Assembly: GCF_013377535.1 (NCBI RefSeq)
Contig: NZ_JABCJE010000018.1
Span: 1-41,421, forward strand
Source of the DNA: Donghicola mangrovi
GTDB taxonomy: Bacteria; Pseudomonadota; Alphaproteobacteria; Rhodobacterales; Rhodobacteraceae
Reading direction: 5' to 3'
DNA: 41,421 nt
The notes beneath the pieces were generated by a model. That model ran no database searches. It saw nothing but the letters and a program-made list of their open reading frames with translations, and was not told the DNA's origin. Both the position numbers and the translations under genes were made by a program. Position 1 is the stretch's first letter, and every line of letters begins with the position of its first letter. Below are positions 17,122-24,681 of this stretch, piece by piece.

Positions 17122-17535
17122 TCAGGCCTCGGGCCTGAGGATGGCTATGAAGTCGCACTGGATCAGCATGCCGCTGCCCAGTTCAGAGGTTTGCAGGGCG
17201 TGGCGCGTCGGGCGGCTCTGCGGGTCGGGAAACAACGCTTCCCAGTAGGGATTGATCAGGGCACGTGTCTCATGCGAGCGGTCATGCATCCAGAGGGTCA
17301 TCTTGATGATGTCATCCGGGGTGCCGCCCGCCGCGATGATCGTATCGTGGACATGACGAAACATCAGTTCGCACTGACGGGGAAACCCGTCCGCCGTCCG
17401 GCCCAGATCCGGGTCATAGCCATGAATCCCGCCGGAATAGACCATCTGGCCGATGCGGCTGGCCACGGGCACCGGGTTCTTGTGGCGCATTCCGTCGATG
17501 TAGATGCTTTGCCGGATGTCGTCTGACTTGCGCAT
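17122..17535 (-). CDS. RidA (YjgF/UK114) family protein
   Basis: A 137-residue protein with the RidA-family fold signature: GQMVYSGGIHGYDPDLGRT, then CELMFRHVHDTIIAAGGTPDDIIKMTLW, and a C-terminal LIQCDFIAI. Canonical RidA has an Arg (often in a CVxAR motif) near the position that here reads LGSGMLIQCDFIA, so imine deaminase activity is uncertain. Some RidA-fold proteins are 2-aminomuconate deaminases in aminophenol pathways, which would fit a ring-cleavage cluster with an ACMSD-like enzyme. It is the last gene of operon B, 19 nt after the FAH gene. Start at 17535 has only a weak AAAGGTGA ribosome site. Confidence 0.8.
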   Translation of the reverse strand: MRKSDDIRQSIYIDGMRHKNPVPVASRIGQMVYSGGIHGYDPDLGRTADGFPRQCELMFRHVHDTIIAAGGTPDDIIKMTLWMHDRSHETRALINPYWEALFPDPQSRPTRHALQTSELGSGMLIQCDFIAILRPEA

Positions 17536-17554
17536 CGGGATCACCTTTGCACAC

Positions 17555-18439
17555 TCAGGCAGGGACAGTCGCGTCACAAGACGAGGGCGCCTCCGCACCG
17601 GCATCGGCAATCACGCGGTTCTCGATCTGGCCCAGCCCGGTGATTTCCATCCGCATCACGTCACCGGATTTGAGGAACTTGCCCTGTGCAGCCCCGATCC
17701 CCGACGGCGTGCCGGTCGCAATGATGTCGCCTGGCATCAGGGTCATCACGCGGGTCAGGTGCACGATCTGATCATAGATGTCATAGATCATGTCCCCGGT
17801 CATCGACCGCTGGCGTTCTTCGCCGTTGACCGTGCCGACCATTTCCAGCGCCAACGGATCGGCCACCTCGTCTGCCGTGGTCAGCCAGGGGCCGGTCGGG
17901 CCGGAGGTATCAAAGGATTTGCCGATGGTGAAGGAGGGTTTCTGCCAGTCCCGAACGGACACGTCATTGACGATCATGTAGCCGGCAATGACCGAGGGAG
18001 CCTCTTCGCGGGTCACGTTCCGGCAGGCGCGGCCGATGACCATGCCCAGCTCGATTTCGTAGTCCATCTGGTTGCTGAACGAGGGTTTGACCACGTCGCC
18101 GGTCGGGCCGTTGACACAGGACACCTGCTTGGTGAACCAGAACTGGCTGTCCGGAACGGGAATGCCCGCCTGGCGTGCCTCTTCGGCGTGTTTGCGGTAA
18201 TTCATGCCGATGGCCAGGAATTTCTGCGGATCGTTGACCGGCGCTTGCAGCACGACCTCGGCCAGTGCGTAGGACGGCGCTGTCGCCGCTTCGAGCGCGG
18301 GGCGCAGCGTTTCCAGGTCGCGGATCAGGGCGCGCATCGACGTGCCCACGCCCGGCAAACCGGACAGATCGACGACACGATCCCCTTCAACTTTGCCGAT
18401 GCGTGTGTTTCCACCTTGTGTAAACCGAGCCAGTTTCAT
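17555..18439 (-). CDS. Fumarylacetoacetate hydrolase-family protein, second copy
   Basis: A 294-residue FAH-fold enzyme with the N-terminal cap (MKLARFTQGG) and catalytic domain: FLAIGMNYRKHAEE, FTKQVSCVNGPTGDVV, the metal-ligand segment MDYEIELGMVIGR, MIVNDVSVRDWQ, and the C-terminal GDIIATGTPSGIG. All usual acidic ligands are present. It is a probable 2-hydroxyhepta-2,4-diene-1,7-dioate isomerase, acylpyruvate hydrolase or related hydrolase. The start follows GGGAGGAAAA. It differs clearly from the operon A paralogue, so the two probably act on different ring-fission intermediates or on consecutive steps. Confidence 0.85.
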   Translation of the reverse strand: MKLARFTQGGNTRIGKVEGDRVVDLSGLPGVGTSMRALIRDLETLRPALEAATAPSYALAEVVLQAPVNDPQKFLAIGMNYRKHAEEARQAGIPVPDSQFWFTKQVSCVNGPTGDVVKPSFSNQMDYEIELGMVIGRACRNVTREEAPSVIAGYMIVNDVSVRDWQKPSFTIGKSFDTSGPTGPWLTTADEVADPLALEMVGTVNGEERQRSMTGDMIYDIYDQIVHLTRVMTLMPGDIIATGTPSGIGAAQGKFLKSGDVMRMEITGLGQIENRVIADAGAEAPSSCDATVPA

Positions 18440-18483
18440 GATTTTCCTCCCGATTGTTCTTTGGATTCAGTAATGTGTGCAGG

Positions 18484-18876
18484 TCAAGCGTGGCTGCGTT
18501 CCGGGGTGAGCTGCGATAGCAGCACCCGCCACACGCCCTGTTCCTGCCGAAAGATCGTGGTCTGGAACCCTTTGAGCGCCAGCGGTTCGCCGGTTTCGCG
18601 CGATCGCACCGTGTTGACCGTGGGACCCGTGACGATGGCCAGCTCACCGATGAGAGCCACGTCGACGGCATCACGCACGATCGAGATGAACCCGCCCATC
18701 TTGCCCACGTGATCGATCAGGGCCTGTTTCGTGTCGACGCGCGCTGTCGAATGCACGTGGACCAGGTTTTCCGACAGGATGGCGTCCAACGCCGCCGGGT
18801 CTGCGGAGACCAGAGCGGCCTTGCGGGTTTCTTCGGCCCTGCGGATCGCGGCAAGCCCGTCAGATGAGACCGTCAT
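18484..18876 (-). CDS. SnoaL/NTF2-like small protein
   Basis: A 130-residue protein with the cone-shaped NTF2-like fold pattern: an N-terminal helix (IRRAEETRKAALVSADPAAL), LSENLVHVHSTARVDTKQAL, then antiparallel strands ending in FRQEQGVWRVLLSQLTP. This matches DUF4440/SnoaL-like proteins, which include isomerases, dehydratases and many of unknown role. GGAGG six nt before ATG at 18876 fixes the start, inside the 3' end of the SDR gene (17-nt overlap), so the two are translationally coupled. Its role on a pathway intermediate is unknown. Confidence 0.75.
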   Translation of the reverse strand: MTVSSDGLAAIRRAEETRKAALVSADPAALDAILSENLVHVHSTARVDTKQALIDHVGKMGGFISIVRDAVDVALIGELAIVTGPTVNTVRSRETGEPLALKGFQTTIFRQEQGVWRVLLSQLTPERSHA

Positions 18877-19642
18877 AGGAGCCTCCATCCAGCTGGATGT
18901 TCTGCCCCGACAGAAAGCCGGACTGCGCGGCACAGAGGAACGCACAGGCGTCGCCGAATTCCTCGGGGCGGCCCAGTCGCTTGGCGGCGATGGTTTCGGC
19001 GGTGCGTTTGCGCGCCGCGTCATAATCGATGCCCTCGGCTTTCATCCGGCGCTGGATCATGAACTCCTGACGCGGCGTGTCGATGCGCTCGGGCAGCAGG
19101 TTGTTGATCGTCACGTTGTCGGCCACCACCTCGCGGCTGATGGCCTTGCACATGGCCGTCAGCGCCGCACGGGCCGAGGTCGACAGGCCCATCATGTAGT
19201 GCGGAGATTTCACCATCGCCGAAGTGATGTTGACGATCCTCCCGAACCTGCGCGCGCGCATCCCGGGAACATAGGCCCGGATCAGCAGCGCGGCGGGGAT
19301 GAAGTTTGCCCCCATGGCTGACAGCAGCGCGGCTTCGTCCCAGTCTTCCAAGGCTCCCGGAGGCGGGCCCGCATTGTTCGTCACCAGGACATCCGTTTCG
19401 GGAAATGCCTTGAGGATGGCGGCGCGGCCAGCTTCGGTGGTCAGGTCGGCGGCCACATAGTCCACGCCGGCGTCCGGCAGTTCGGAGCGCAGTCTTGCAG
19501 CCACGGTCTCGAGTTTCCCGGCGTCGCGGCCATTCAGGACCACGCTGGCCCCTTCACGCGCAAGGGCCGTGGCACAGGCAAGCCCCAGTCCCTGTGACGA
19601 CCCGCAGACAAGGGCCGTTTTCCCCGTCAATCCCAGATCCAT
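18860..19642 (-). CDS. SDR-family protein with altered catalytic Tyr/Lys
   Basis: A 260-residue short-chain dehydrogenase/reductase-fold protein. The cofactor motif (CGSSQGLGLACATAL), NNAGPPPG and the C-terminal LSGQNIQLDGGSYDG are typical. At the active site, the usual YxxxK (YSASKAAL) reads STSARAALTAM, so the catalytic Tyr appears as Ser and the Lys as Arg, while the Ser in NITSAM is kept. Such variants form a known minor SDR branch of unclear activity. It is the second gene of operon B, 12 nt after the hydrolase gene, with GGGAGAGAG upstream. It may be a non-classical dehydrogenase or a binding protein. Confidence 0.82.
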   Translation of the reverse strand: MDLGLTGKTALVCGSSQGLGLACATALAREGASVVLNGRDAGKLETVAARLRSELPDAGVDYVAADLTTEAGRAAILKAFPETDVLVTNNAGPPPGALEDWDEAALLSAMGANFIPAALLIRAYVPGMRARRFGRIVNITSAMVKSPHYMMGLSTSARAALTAMCKAISREVVADNVTINNLLPERIDTPRQEFMIQRRMKAEGIDYDAARKRTAETIAAKRLGRPEEFGDACAFLCAAQSGFLSGQNIQLDGGSYDGLI

Positions 19643-19654
19643 CTGCTCTCTCCC

Positions 19655-20380
19655 TCAGTCTTTCAAAGATTCGTTGAACACGGCCAGCATGGCGGCGCGG
19701 GACCTGCGGTCGGCGCGGGCGTCATAGGCGGCGAAAGGCGGGCGGCCGGGGCCATCGGGTTCGGTGAAGGCGTGTTTCACGTCACCATAAACATGGGTGT
19801 CCCAGCGGATGCCTGCCGCAGACAGGCCCGCCTGCACCCGGGCGAGATCGCCGGGTTTGGCCATCGGGTCGGCGCTGCCGGTGGCAATGAAGACATCCGG
19901 AGAGGCGGTCGCGCCCGACCAGTCATCCGCCACCATGTCGAGCCCGCCATGCAGGCTGACGACGGCATTCAGGGGCGCGCCCATCCGCAGGAATTCCAGG
20001 GCCGAGGCTCCGCCAAAACAATAGCCGACCATGCCCATCCTGCCCGCAACCACCCCGTCCTGCGCGCTCAGCGCCGTGCAGGCCGCCTGCATCCGTGCCT
20101 GCCAGATCGCGCGGTTGGACAGCATCTGTCCCAGCATCGGTCCGATCTCGTCAGGGTGTCCCGGCTGCTTGCGCCCGCCCCAGAGATCTGCGGCCAGCAC
20201 GGCGAACCCGGCCTCGGCCAGCTGGTTGGCGCAGCCCATGATGAAATCGTTCAGCCCATGCGCGCCATGCAGCATGACGATGCCGGGCAGGGGGGCGGGG
20301 CTGTCGGGGCGGCAGAAATAGCCGATCATCCCGGCCTCGCCATCGGAATAGGGAATGTCTCTGGAGACGAGCGTGCTCAT
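19655..20380 (-). CDS. Dienelactone hydrolase-family protein
   Basis: A 241-residue alpha/beta hydrolase of the dienelactone hydrolase family. The Cys-Asp-His triad is visible: Cys in MVGYCFGGASAL, Asp in ATGSADPMAKP and His in GDVKHAFTEP. The start at 20380 is preferred over a longer frame because that frame runs through the presumed operator region; an AAGGA lies about 10 nt upstream. It is the first gene of operon B, behind a candidate IclR operator. It could open a lactone or hydrolyse a carboxylic ester formed in ring degradation. The substrate is not known. Confidence 0.85.
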   Translation of the reverse strand: MSTLVSRDIPYSDGEAGMIGYFCRPDSPAPLPGIVMLHGAHGLNDFIMGCANQLAEAGFAVLAADLWGGRKQPGHPDEIGPMLGQMLSNRAIWQARMQAACTALSAQDGVVAGRMGMVGYCFGGASALEFLRMGAPLNAVVSLHGGLDMVADDWSGATASPDVFIATGSADPMAKPGDLARVQAGLSAAGIRWDTHVYGDVKHAFTEPDGPGRPPFAAYDARADRRSRAAMLAVFNESLKD

Positions 20381-20464
20381 GTCCGGGGGGTCCTTCACAG
20401 GGCTTGGATTTCCTCCGATTTCCCCTGTGTCGATGGTTTTGGACAAGGCGAGAGCGCGGGTTTG

Positions 20465-20477
20465 TTCACATGGCGAA
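20465..20477 (-). promoter_or_regulatory. Candidate IclR operator upstream of operon B
   Basis: TTCACATGGCGAA lies 85 bp before the dienelactone-hydrolase start and matches the operon A motif at 11 of 13 positions, with shared flanks (TG before, AA after). It is next to the iclR gene itself. Function is inferred from conservation and position. Confidence 0.5.
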
Positions 20478-20525
20478 AACTTGGGTTTTTCGTCGCAGAC
20501 GGTTTCTTGGTCCTGGTGACACGCC

Positions 20526-20557
20526 AAAAATCCGCCCCCCGCAAGAAGGGGACGGAT
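20526..20557 (-). terminator. Intrinsic terminator of the iclR gene
   Basis: On the minus strand, ATCCG-T-CCCC pairs with GGGG-GG-CGGAT around a short loop and is followed by TTTTT. It lies about 30 bp after the iclR stop, before operon B's control region. Confidence 0.75.
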
Positions 20558-20584
20558 CAGGGGACTGACCGCGAAATGCGCAGA

Positions 20585-21415
20585 TCAGCAGGCGATCTGC
20601 TTGCGTCCGTTCTGGATGAGGCTGTCGCCGATTTCCCGCACGGCGGCCTTCAGTTGCGGCACGACCCGGTCGATGCGTTCGGCAGGCAGTCGGTGCACGG
20701 AGGCGATGATGCTGACCGCAGCGACGGGCGATCCGACAATGTCGAGAACGGGCGCAGACAGTACCCGGCGCTCCCGGTTCACCAGGCTGCCTGACAGGAG
20801 GTAGCCGCGCTCCCTTGCCAGGCCGAGATCTTCGGCGACCTTATCACGGCTCAGTTTGAACTTGCTGTAGGCCCCTTCGTTCTCGTCGAGGATGGCGTCG
20901 ACCTTTGCCTTGGACAGAAACCCCATCATCGCACGCCCGGCGACGGAAACCCCCAAAGGGCGCCGCGCGCCCAGGCTGAGCCGTGTCGCCTGGATCGGAT
21001 AGCTGCCGATGCGGCGGTCGACATAAACGCTGTCGTTGCGGGAGCGCACGGCCAGAAAGATGCTATCGCCGACCGTCTCGCACAGCCGGTCGAGCGCAGG
21101 GCCGGCAATGGAAGCAATGGGAAACCGCTGCGCGGCGGGCAACCCCAGCCAGATGGCTTCGGACCCGATGGTGTAGCGACGCGATCCGCGGACACGGTCG
21201 ACGACGCCCTCTTCCTCCAAGGCCTTGAGAATGCGGTGGGCGGTCGGGTGTGACAGATCCAACGCGTTGGCAATGTCCGTCAGCTTGACGCCTTCGGGCG
21301 GGCTGCCCGCCAACAGGCGCAGGACCCCCAAGGATCTGTGAATGCATTGTGTGCCGCTTTTGCGCGCGGATGATGCCAGTGCCCCGGCATCGCCGTCTTC
21401 TCCTTGGTGGTCCAT
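20585..21415 (-). CDS. IclR-family transcriptional regulator
   Basis: A 276-residue regulator with an N-terminal winged helix-turn-helix (LTDIANALDLSHPTAHRILK, then LEEEGVVDR) and a C-terminal IclR effector domain (GDSIFLAVRSRNDSVYVDR, and the closing VVPQLKAAVREIGDSL). ATG at 21415 is chosen because GGGAGGAAACC precedes it; an ATG 18 nt upstream lacks this. It probably senses a pathway aromatic or intermediate and controls operons A and B and perhaps dctPQM through the TTCAYATKGCGAA sites. The sign of regulation is unknown. Confidence 0.9.
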   Translation of the reverse strand: MDHQGEDGDAGALASSARKSGTQCIHRSLGVLRLLAGSPPEGVKLTDIANALDLSHPTAHRILKALEEEGVVDRVRGSRRYTIGSEAIWLGLPAAQRFPIASIAGPALDRLCETVGDSIFLAVRSRNDSVYVDRRIGSYPIQATRLSLGARRPLGVSVAGRAMMGFLSKAKVDAILDENEGAYSKFKLSRDKVAEDLGLARERGYLLSGSLVNRERRVLSAPVLDIVGSPVAAVSIIASVHRLPAERIDRVVPQLKAAVREIGDSLIQNGRKQIAC

Positions 21416-21435
21416 GGTTTCCTCCCGACCCATGT

Positions 21436-22125
21436 TTAACTCCGGACGTCGGCTTTGGCCTCTTCCTCCGAAAGGCCCGGCACATGGGCCGCCAGCAGAA
21501 TGTCCGTCGTGAACTGAAGATGTTTCGCCAGGGCGTCACAGGCGCCTTGGGTGTCCCGGCCCAGGGCCAGATTCAGGATCTGCCCGTGCTCGGCGTTGAT
21601 GTCGCGCTTGACCTGCACATGCGGAAAGATCATGCGGCGATAGCGTTCTGCCTGCATGTACATTTGGTCGCGCAGATGCATCCACCAGGGGCTGTCGCAG
21701 CAGGCAATCAGGCCATCGTGAAAGTCGGCATGAAGCGCCGACCATTTGCGATGCTGGTGCGGATCGTCCCTGCCCGATGCTGTATTCGACAGTTTATGCC
21801 AGATCGCCAGCATCTGTCCTTCCCATTCCAGCGTGCCGCGTTCGATGGAATTGGCCAGACACCGGGTTTCAATGTCGATCCGCACCTGGGTCAGGTCGAT
21901 CAGATCCGCCCGCGACACAGGTGTCACGACGAAGCCCCGTTGCGGTTGTGCAATGACCAGTCGATCCGATGTGAGCCGCGCCAGCGCCTCGCGCACCGCG
22001 CCCGCACTGGCCCCGAACCGTTGGGCAATCTGATCAATGCCCAGCTTTTTGCCTGCGGGGTGCTTGCTGTCGAGAAGCTCTTCTTTCAGCGCTTCGTAGA
22101 TGGCTGCAGTTCGGCTGACGGCCAT
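21436..22125 (-). CDS. GntR-family regulator, FadR/FCD type
   Basis: A 229-residue protein with an N-terminal winged helix (IYEALKEELLDSKHPAGKKL, then FGASAGAVREALARL, RGFVV) and a C-terminal all-helical FCD ligand domain with the metal-binding His pattern (HADFHDGLIAC and later EHGQIL). ATG at 22125 follows ACGAGGT; an upstream ATG at 22146 is possible. It lies 20 nt before iclR in the same direction, so both may be one transcript, and it is divergent from the DUF3500 gene. The dyad at 22160-22172 is a candidate autoregulatory site. Confidence 0.9.
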   Translation of the reverse strand: MAVSRTAAIYEALKEELLDSKHPAGKKLGIDQIAQRFGASAGAVREALARLTSDRLVIAQPQRGFVVTPVSRADLIDLTQVRIDIETRCLANSIERGTLEWEGQMLAIWHKLSNTASGRDDPHQHRKWSALHADFHDGLIACCDSPWWMHLRDQMYMQAERYRRMIFPHVQVKRDINAEHGQILNLALGRDTQGACDALAKHLQFTTDILLAAHVPGLSEEEAKADVRS

Positions 22126-22159
22126 GGAGACCTCGTAGTTTCTCACGATCTGGATAAAA

Positions 22160-22172
22160 ATGGTAATTCCAT
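22160..22172. promoter_or_regulatory. Candidate GntR/FadR-type operator
   Basis: ATGGTAATTCCAT has ATGG/CCAT arms around TAATT, in the 158-bp AT-rich spacer between the divergent gntR and DUF3500 genes, 35 bp upstream of gntR. FadR-type proteins usually bind TGGT/ACCA dyads of this size. Inference only. Confidence 0.4.
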
Positions 22173-22283
22173 ATAAAAATATTTACAAGAAAAAATATAT
22201 TTTTTAGCCTAGAGAAGATTTTTCAGAGCGGTGGGAGGACACCGTTCACGGCCGCGCGCCACCCCCTTGGAGGAGACAGACCA

Positions 22284-23528
22284 ATGAGCAGCAAGGATTT
22301 TCATGCATTCCTGAAACCGCAGGACCATCCCCGCATCCTGATGGGGCGGGGGCATTCGGTTGAGTCCTACGGGGCGCAAATGCTGGCCACGGAAAAGGCC
22401 GTGGGCCTGAAGGCCGAATGGGCCAGACTGCAGTCCGAACAGTTCAAGGGCATCACGGCGGATGGCACTGTGCAGGAGGGGCTGTTCTCGCTGGTCGATG
22501 AAGGGTTCGACCCGCTCCCCGCAGTCCAGGCTGCCGAGAGCCTGCTGTCGCTTCTGACGCCGGAACAGCGCGCAGCCATAGCCTATCCGGTCGACTCAAA
22601 CGCATGGCGTGGTTGGTACAATCCCGAAATTCCCTTCAATGATGAGGGGGTCCGGCTGGAGCATTTCAGCGATGAGGCGCGGGAGGCTTTCCTGACGCTG
22701 CTTGCCTCCTGCACCAGCGCGCGCGGGTACGAAAAGGTTTTGCAGCTTCTGGATGCCAATCGCTATCTGGGCGAGATCTACGACCTTCTGAACATCATGA
22801 ACGAATGGAGCTACCATTTCCTGATGTTCGGAACGCCTTCGGGGACAGAGCCCTGGGGGTGGAACATCTACGGCCACCATGCCTGCTTCAACGTCTTTAT
22901 TTTGGGGCGCCAGATGGTGATTTCACCTACGTTCGGCGGTGTGGAACCCAACGTGATCGACCGTGGGGACGGGGCGGCCTATGCCCTGTTCACGGATGAA
23001 GAAGCGCTCGGGCTCCGGCTGATGCAGTCGCTGTCGGCCGATCAGCAGGCTCGGGCAACGATCTATGCCGACATGGAAGATCCGAGCATGCCGCCGGACC
23101 GTTTCAACTTTGCTGACCAGCGGCATTACGGTGGGGCCTTTCAGGACAACCGCGTCGTACCGCTGGAGGGCGTCAATGTCTCCGAGTTCTCGACCGAGCA
23201 GCAAGCCTTGCTGCTGCGGACCATCGAAAGCTTTCTGGAGCATCTGCCCGACGGTCCCCGTGCCGCCCGGATGGCGCTGATCGAAGCGCACCTGGAGCAG
23301 ACCTGGTGGAACTGGATCGGTGGGCACGGGGATGATGACCCGTTCTACTACCGGATCCAGAGCCCGGTCCTGCTGATCGAATTCGACCACCACTCGGGAA
23401 TGTGGCTGACGAACGCGCACCCCGAGAAGTTCCATATCCACACGATCACCCGCATTCCCAACGGCAATGATTACGGTCGGGCGCTGATGGCCCTGCACCA
23501 ACAGGCCGAAAGCCAGTCTGCGGCCTGA
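22284..23528 (+). CDS. DUF3500-domain protein
   Basis: A 414-residue protein recognised as a DUF3500 member by its C-terminal block, including LIEFDHHSGMWLTNAHP, then FHIHTITRIPNGNDYG. Other features are a Trp-rich segment (PWGWNIYGHHACFNVFILG) and LEQTWWNWIGGHGDDDPFYY. The many His, Asp and Glu residues in these blocks suggest a metal site or an esterase/hydrolase-type active centre, but no function is assigned to the family as far as I know. No signal peptide is seen. GGAGGAGA precedes the start. It is transcribed alone, divergent from gntR, and ends in a strong terminator, so GntR may control it specifically. Confidence 0.85.
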   Translation: MSSKDFHAFLKPQDHPRILMGRGHSVESYGAQMLATEKAVGLKAEWARLQSEQFKGITADGTVQEGLFSLVDEGFDPLPAVQAAESLLSLLTPEQRAAIAYPVDSNAWRGWYNPEIPFNDEGVRLEHFSDEAREAFLTLLASCTSARGYEKVLQLLDANRYLGEIYDLLNIMNEWSYHFLMFGTPSGTEPWGWNIYGHHACFNVFILGRQMVISPTFGGVEPNVIDRGDGAAYALFTDEEALGLRLMQSLSADQQARATIYADMEDPSMPPDRFNFADQRHYGGAFQDNRVVPLEGVNVSEFSTEQQALLLRTIESFLEHLPDGPRAARMALIEAHLEQTWWNWIGGHGDDDPFYYRIQSPVLLIEFDHHSGMWLTNAHPEKFHIHTITRIPNGNDYGRALMALHQQAESQSAA

Positions 23529-23549
23529 CGCCTATACCGGGCACATAAA

Positions 23550-23576
23550 AAAGCGCGGGCCGGTGGTCCGCGCTTT
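23550..23576. terminator. Intrinsic terminator after DUF3500 gene
   Basis: A 9-bp perfect stem (AAAGCGCGG at 23550-23558 and CCGCGCTTT at 23568-23576) with flanking A-run on the left and T-rich right side; it can serve the DUF3500 gene and the convergent siderophore-protein remnant. Confidence 0.85.
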
Positions 23577-23597
23577 GTCTTGCAAGGGGAGCGATGA

Positions 23598-24681
23598 TCA
23601 GGACAGGGATTTGTCGCTGGTCGCGGCAGACCCTTTGACCCAGTAGCCAGAGGCCTTGGTCCAGACCTTGGGGTGTCCACGTTCCTCGAAGTGATCGCGC
23701 AGCGCGCGGGCGACCCCGGCTTCGGCGGCGATCCAGATGAAGCCCTTACCCTCGGGCAAGGTGATCCCCTGCGCCGCGGCGAGCAGGGAGGCGGGATCGG
23801 CGGCCTGTGTGACCGGGCGATGCACCCAATGGTGCGTGCCTGCAGCCTTGGTGTCGAAGGTCTGCTCATCGGCCGCGTCGGGCACTGCAACCAGCGTGAT
23901 GACCTGAACGCCTTGGCCCAGCTCCTCGGCCTTGCGTCCGATGGCGGGCAGGGCGGTCTCATCACCGATCAGCAGGTACCAGTCGAATACCGGCGCGATC
24001 ACGCTGGATCCCCGCGGTCCGCCGATGTTCAGCGTATCGCCAACCTTGGCCTGGGTCGCCCAGGCGGTTGCCGGACCGGCCTCGTGCACGGCAAAGTCCA
24101 GCGTCAGCTTGCAGGCGTCCGTGTCATAGGCGCGGGGCGTATAGTCCCGCATCTGGGGCTTTTCTCCGTCGCCGGGGAAAAACAGCTTGATATGGTCATC
24201 AGCGCCCAGGCTGGTGAAATCGGACAGCTCCGGGCTGTGCAGAACCGCCCGGATCATGTGAGGCGTCAGATAGTCGACCGACTGCACCGTCAGCGCGCGG
24301 CGACGGGTTTCGAACTTGTGGCGGGTGATCACCGGAGCGCTGTCGAATGGGGCGGGTGACGAGCTCTGGGCAGGGGACGAGGCCGGGATGTCTCCCAGAA
24401 TCTGGTCGGCCACCATGGCAATATCCCTTGCGATGCTGTCGATTCCGGAGGCATCCAGGGTACTGGTGCTCAGCCGCGTCTTCAGGGCGCTCTTGAGCTT
24501 GTCCATCGCGGCGATGATTTGCGAGGGGGCGTTCTCGCGCCCGCTCGGCGGTGTCCGGATCATCAGGTCCTGGGCTGCCCTCTGATTGGCCGTCAGAAAG
24601 GCCTGACCTTCGGCCGTGATGCTGGACCGCTTGCGTCCCGAACCATCTGGTTCGACGGTGATATAGCCCATGTCTTCCAGC
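23598..24681 (-). pseudogene. PadR-siderophore-interacting protein fusion, 5' end removed by IS6
   Basis: The surviving about 360 residues start inside a PadR-type winged helix (LEDMGYITVEPDGSGRKRSS, then ITAEGQAFL), pass a linker, and continue into a siderophore-interacting flavin reductase: MRDYTPRAYD, VHEAGPATAWA, LNIGGPRGSS, WYLLIGDETALPAIGR, WIAAEAGVARALRDH and ASGYWVKGS. Such proteins reduce ferric siderophores with NADPH. The right IS6 copy joins at 24681, so the start and DNA-recognition part of the PadR domain are lost; the open frame continuing through the IS (to 25208) is read-through only. This is the broken edge of the captured segment. Confidence 0.85.
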
